In this document: piece after piece, positions 7,102-8,500 of the stretch
How positions within the stretch are numbered: the stretch's first letter is position 1
Layout of the letters: every line of letters starts with the position of its first letter
Assembly (NCBI GenBank): GCA_002498985.1
Contig: DAJO01000003.1
Location: 1-8,500, forward strand
DNA: 8,500 nucleotides
Direction: 5' to 3'
DNA from: Euryarchaeota archaeon UBA257
GTDB lineage: Archaea; Thermoplasmatota; Poseidoniia; Poseidoniales; Thalassarchaeaceae
Program-made: the position numbers and the translations under genes
The notes under the pieces: model-generated
Seen by the model: the letters and a program-made list of their open reading frames with translations, nothing else
Told to the model about the DNA's origin: nothing
Database searches by the model: none

Positions 7102-8455
7102 GACTCCACGCAGTAATATGTCCTGTAAATGCACTAGCCATAACTGTGAGAGGGCTTGCCAAGTAGAGTTTCCCCGGTCCCGACCTGCCTTGGAAATTTC
7201 GATTTATTGCTGAAATTGAGACCTGTTCTGTATTATCGCTTACCCCGGGACCTGCTCCAATACAAGCACCACAACCCGGATCAATTAATTTTATACCCGC
7301 AGCTTCAAACATCTTTGTCCACCCATTTCTCTCTGACAATTCTTTGACCGTTTTCGATCCAAATTGGATATAGCAATCGACGCCATCCGCTATTTTCAAA
7401 CCAGCATCTAAAGCGGCCTTCGTCACTTCCGCGTAATATGCAAAATCATCGTCTTTCCCTGCTGTGCATGAGCCCGCATAAGCTATATCGATTTTCACAA
7501 CACCTAACTCATCGATATAGGCGCCATTTGTCGGGTCAGATGGTATTCCTTTGTCTGGGTCTCCTGGGTGTGCCACCATAGGTCTAATCTCGTCTAGATC
7601 TATAGTATGCACCCCTCCGTGGTAAACTGCTCCTACATCAGCTATAACAAAAGCATCAATGATCTCCTCTCTACTCAGCCCACTCCTCCTATTCATCAAC
7701 CATTCAACAGTCAAATCATCGGGATCACATATCCCTGTTTTTGCACTACATTCAGTGGCCATATTACAAAGAGTTGCTCTTTCATCCATCGATAAACTTG
7801 AGAGACCTGGGCCACCAAATTCCATACTTCTATCCAGAGTTTCAGATTTTGCTGCATACTTCCATAAGATGTGTAATATAACGTCTTTAGCAGTACAACC
7901 CGGATGAAGGTTCCCTGTTAAATTAAATCTGATACTTTCTGGTACTTTTACAAAAGCAAATTGATTATGAATTAAATTTGCATATTCGGTAGACCCCACT
8001 CCATAAGTCAATGCATTACTAGCTCCTCCCATACAGGTATGGCTATCAGTTGCCTGGATAAAATCTCCAACATCAATAAATTCTTCCCTTGCAACTTGAT
8101 GGCATATACCCGGAGAAACTCCATTGACGGCCGAATAATCTCGAACGCCAGTATGTTTTTGAAAATCATTTTGCATATCTCTTAAAGTTTGTATTTTTTC
8201 TTTGAATTTACCAAATCTTGGCACCCCTGTCGCATACAATAAATGGTCTTCAAAGACAGCAAATTTTGGAGGATTAGGGATATTATATTCGTTTCCATAT
8301 TCTGATTTTAGAAATTCATGAACTTGTGCTGTAGTAAATTCATGCGAATAACCTCCATCAACAGATGCTAATACAGCATCCCCTGGTTTGACAAACCCTT
8401 GAAAAGAATCCGTTGAAATTAATTTTTTAGAAATAATTTTTTCTGCAATTGTCAT
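7085..8455 (-). CDS. LeuC/aconitase-superfamily dehydratase large subunit (3-isopropylmalate dehydratase-like), substrate uncertain
   Basis: A 456-residue protein co-linear with E. coli LeuC (466 residues) from memory. It starts MTIAEKI and contains TDSHTC (137-141), LSMDERATLCNMA, NRNFQGRSGPGK and a TGH-type C-terminus. The three [4Fe-4S] ligands are present: Cys330 (in GSCT) and Cys395/Cys398 (in DPGCGACIG). Family members need a separate small subunit (LeuD), which is not in the window, and isomerise hydroxy-acids by dehydration and rehydration. Several sites deviate: GSCTAGK where the family has GSCTN, TDSHTCMGGA (closer to aconitase TDSHTPNGG) instead of GDSHTATHGA, and FEDHLLYATG around the usual DHNVPT/DHNVST segment. 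Leucine synthesis, lysine (homoaconitase) or another hydroxy-acid route are all possible. The ATG at 8455 has no clear Shine-Dalgarno site and the frame remains open upstream to the edge, so an N-terminal extension or fusion cannot be excluded. Confidence 0.85.
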   Translation of the reverse strand: MTIAEKIISKKLISTDSFQGFVKPGDAVLASVDGGYSHEFTTAQVHEFLKSEYGNEYNIPNPPKFAVFEDHLLYATGVPRFGKFKEKIQTLRDMQNDFQKHTGVRDYSAVNGVSPGICHQVAREEFIDVGDFIQATDSHTCMGGASNALTYGVGSTEYANLIHNQFAFVKVPESIRFNLTGNLHPGCTAKDVILHILWKYAAKSETLDRSMEFGGPGLSSLSMDERATLCNMATECSAKTGICDPDDLTVEWLMNRRSGLSREEIIDAFVIADVGAVYHGGVHTIDLDEIRPMVAHPGDPDKGIPSDPTNGAYIDELGVVKIDIAYAGSCTAGKDDDFAYYAEVTKAALDAGLKIADGVDCYIQFGSKTVKELSERNGWTKMFEAAGIKLIDPGCGACIGAGPGVSDNTEQVSISAINRNFQGRSGPGKLYLASPLTVMASAFTGHITAWSPNLFS

Positions 8456-8500
8456 TGGATGAGGTTTTTTATTAATCTCAGGGAGCAGGACATTTCCCGC
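8456..8500 (-). other. Upstream edge of the dehydratase gene, open in frame
   Basis: These 45 bases contain no stop in the dehydratase frame (15 extra codons, ending NKKPHP before the ATG). A second minus-strand frame ends in TGA overlapping the ATG as ATGA, the arrangement seen at top6B/top6A, so an upstream operon gene ending here is an alternative. A minus-strand ttaataaaaaa stretch (about 8465-8475) looks TATA-like but is too close to the ATG for normal spacing. The window is too short to choose. Confidence 0.3.

Noticed and set aside
7607..7907. Plus-strand open frames opposite the dehydratase
   Set aside because: Antisense to conserved iron-sulfur enzyme sequence, with mutually overlapping frames and no recognisable protein features.

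Overview
The window looks archaeal. It carries both subunits of DNA topoisomerase VI (top6B-top6A) in one operon, an ArsR/SurR-type winged-helix regulator, TATA-like boxes close to start codons, and the C-terminal part of a large secreted or surface protein made of Ig-like (NEW3/CARDB-type) modules with one C-terminal membrane anchor. The DNA is AT-rich by eye and the genes are tightly packed. This mix fits a marine euryarchaeon of the Poseidoniia (Marine Group II/III) or Thermoplasmatota type. That placement is an inference from gene style, not a computed taxonomy.

Layout. Positions 2-1822 (+) hold the 3' part of the surface protein gene, with its 5' end outside the window. It converges, with a 17-bp gap, on the winged-helix regulator gene (1840-2574, -). 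Going upstream on the minus strand there is then an operon read right to left: top6B (4626-6695), top6A (3520-4629, overlapping top6B by ATGA) and a gene for a two-segment membrane protein of unknown function (2657-3487), 32 bp after top6A. Divergent from top6B is a small three-helix membrane protein of the CBU_0592-like type (best start 6838, +). It converges and overlaps by 17 bp with a LeuC/aconitase-superfamily dehydratase gene (7085-8455, -), whose reading frame stays open to the window edge.

How the genes relate. Top6A cuts the DNA (catalytic Tyr plus Toprim) and Top6B is the GHKL ATPase; together they form an A2B2 type IIB topoisomerase that relaxes and decatenates DNA. Both have strong GGAGGG ribosome-binding sites, unlike their neighbours. 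The membrane protein behind them is probably co-transcribed, but nothing in its sequence shows a functional tie. The regulator is laid out like Pyrococcus SurR but has no cysteine at all, so it lacks the CxxC redox switch. Its own promoter carries an 8-of-9 match to the SurR binding consensus. The dehydratase is of the LeuC type but deviates at normally invariant positions (GSCTA instead of GSCTN), so its substrate is uncertain.

I found no tRNA, rRNA, CRISPR array, insertion sequence or obvious defence or mobile module. The most useful leads are the SurR-like site at the regulator promoter, the topoisomerase VI operon with its membrane-protein partner, and the divergent dehydratase.
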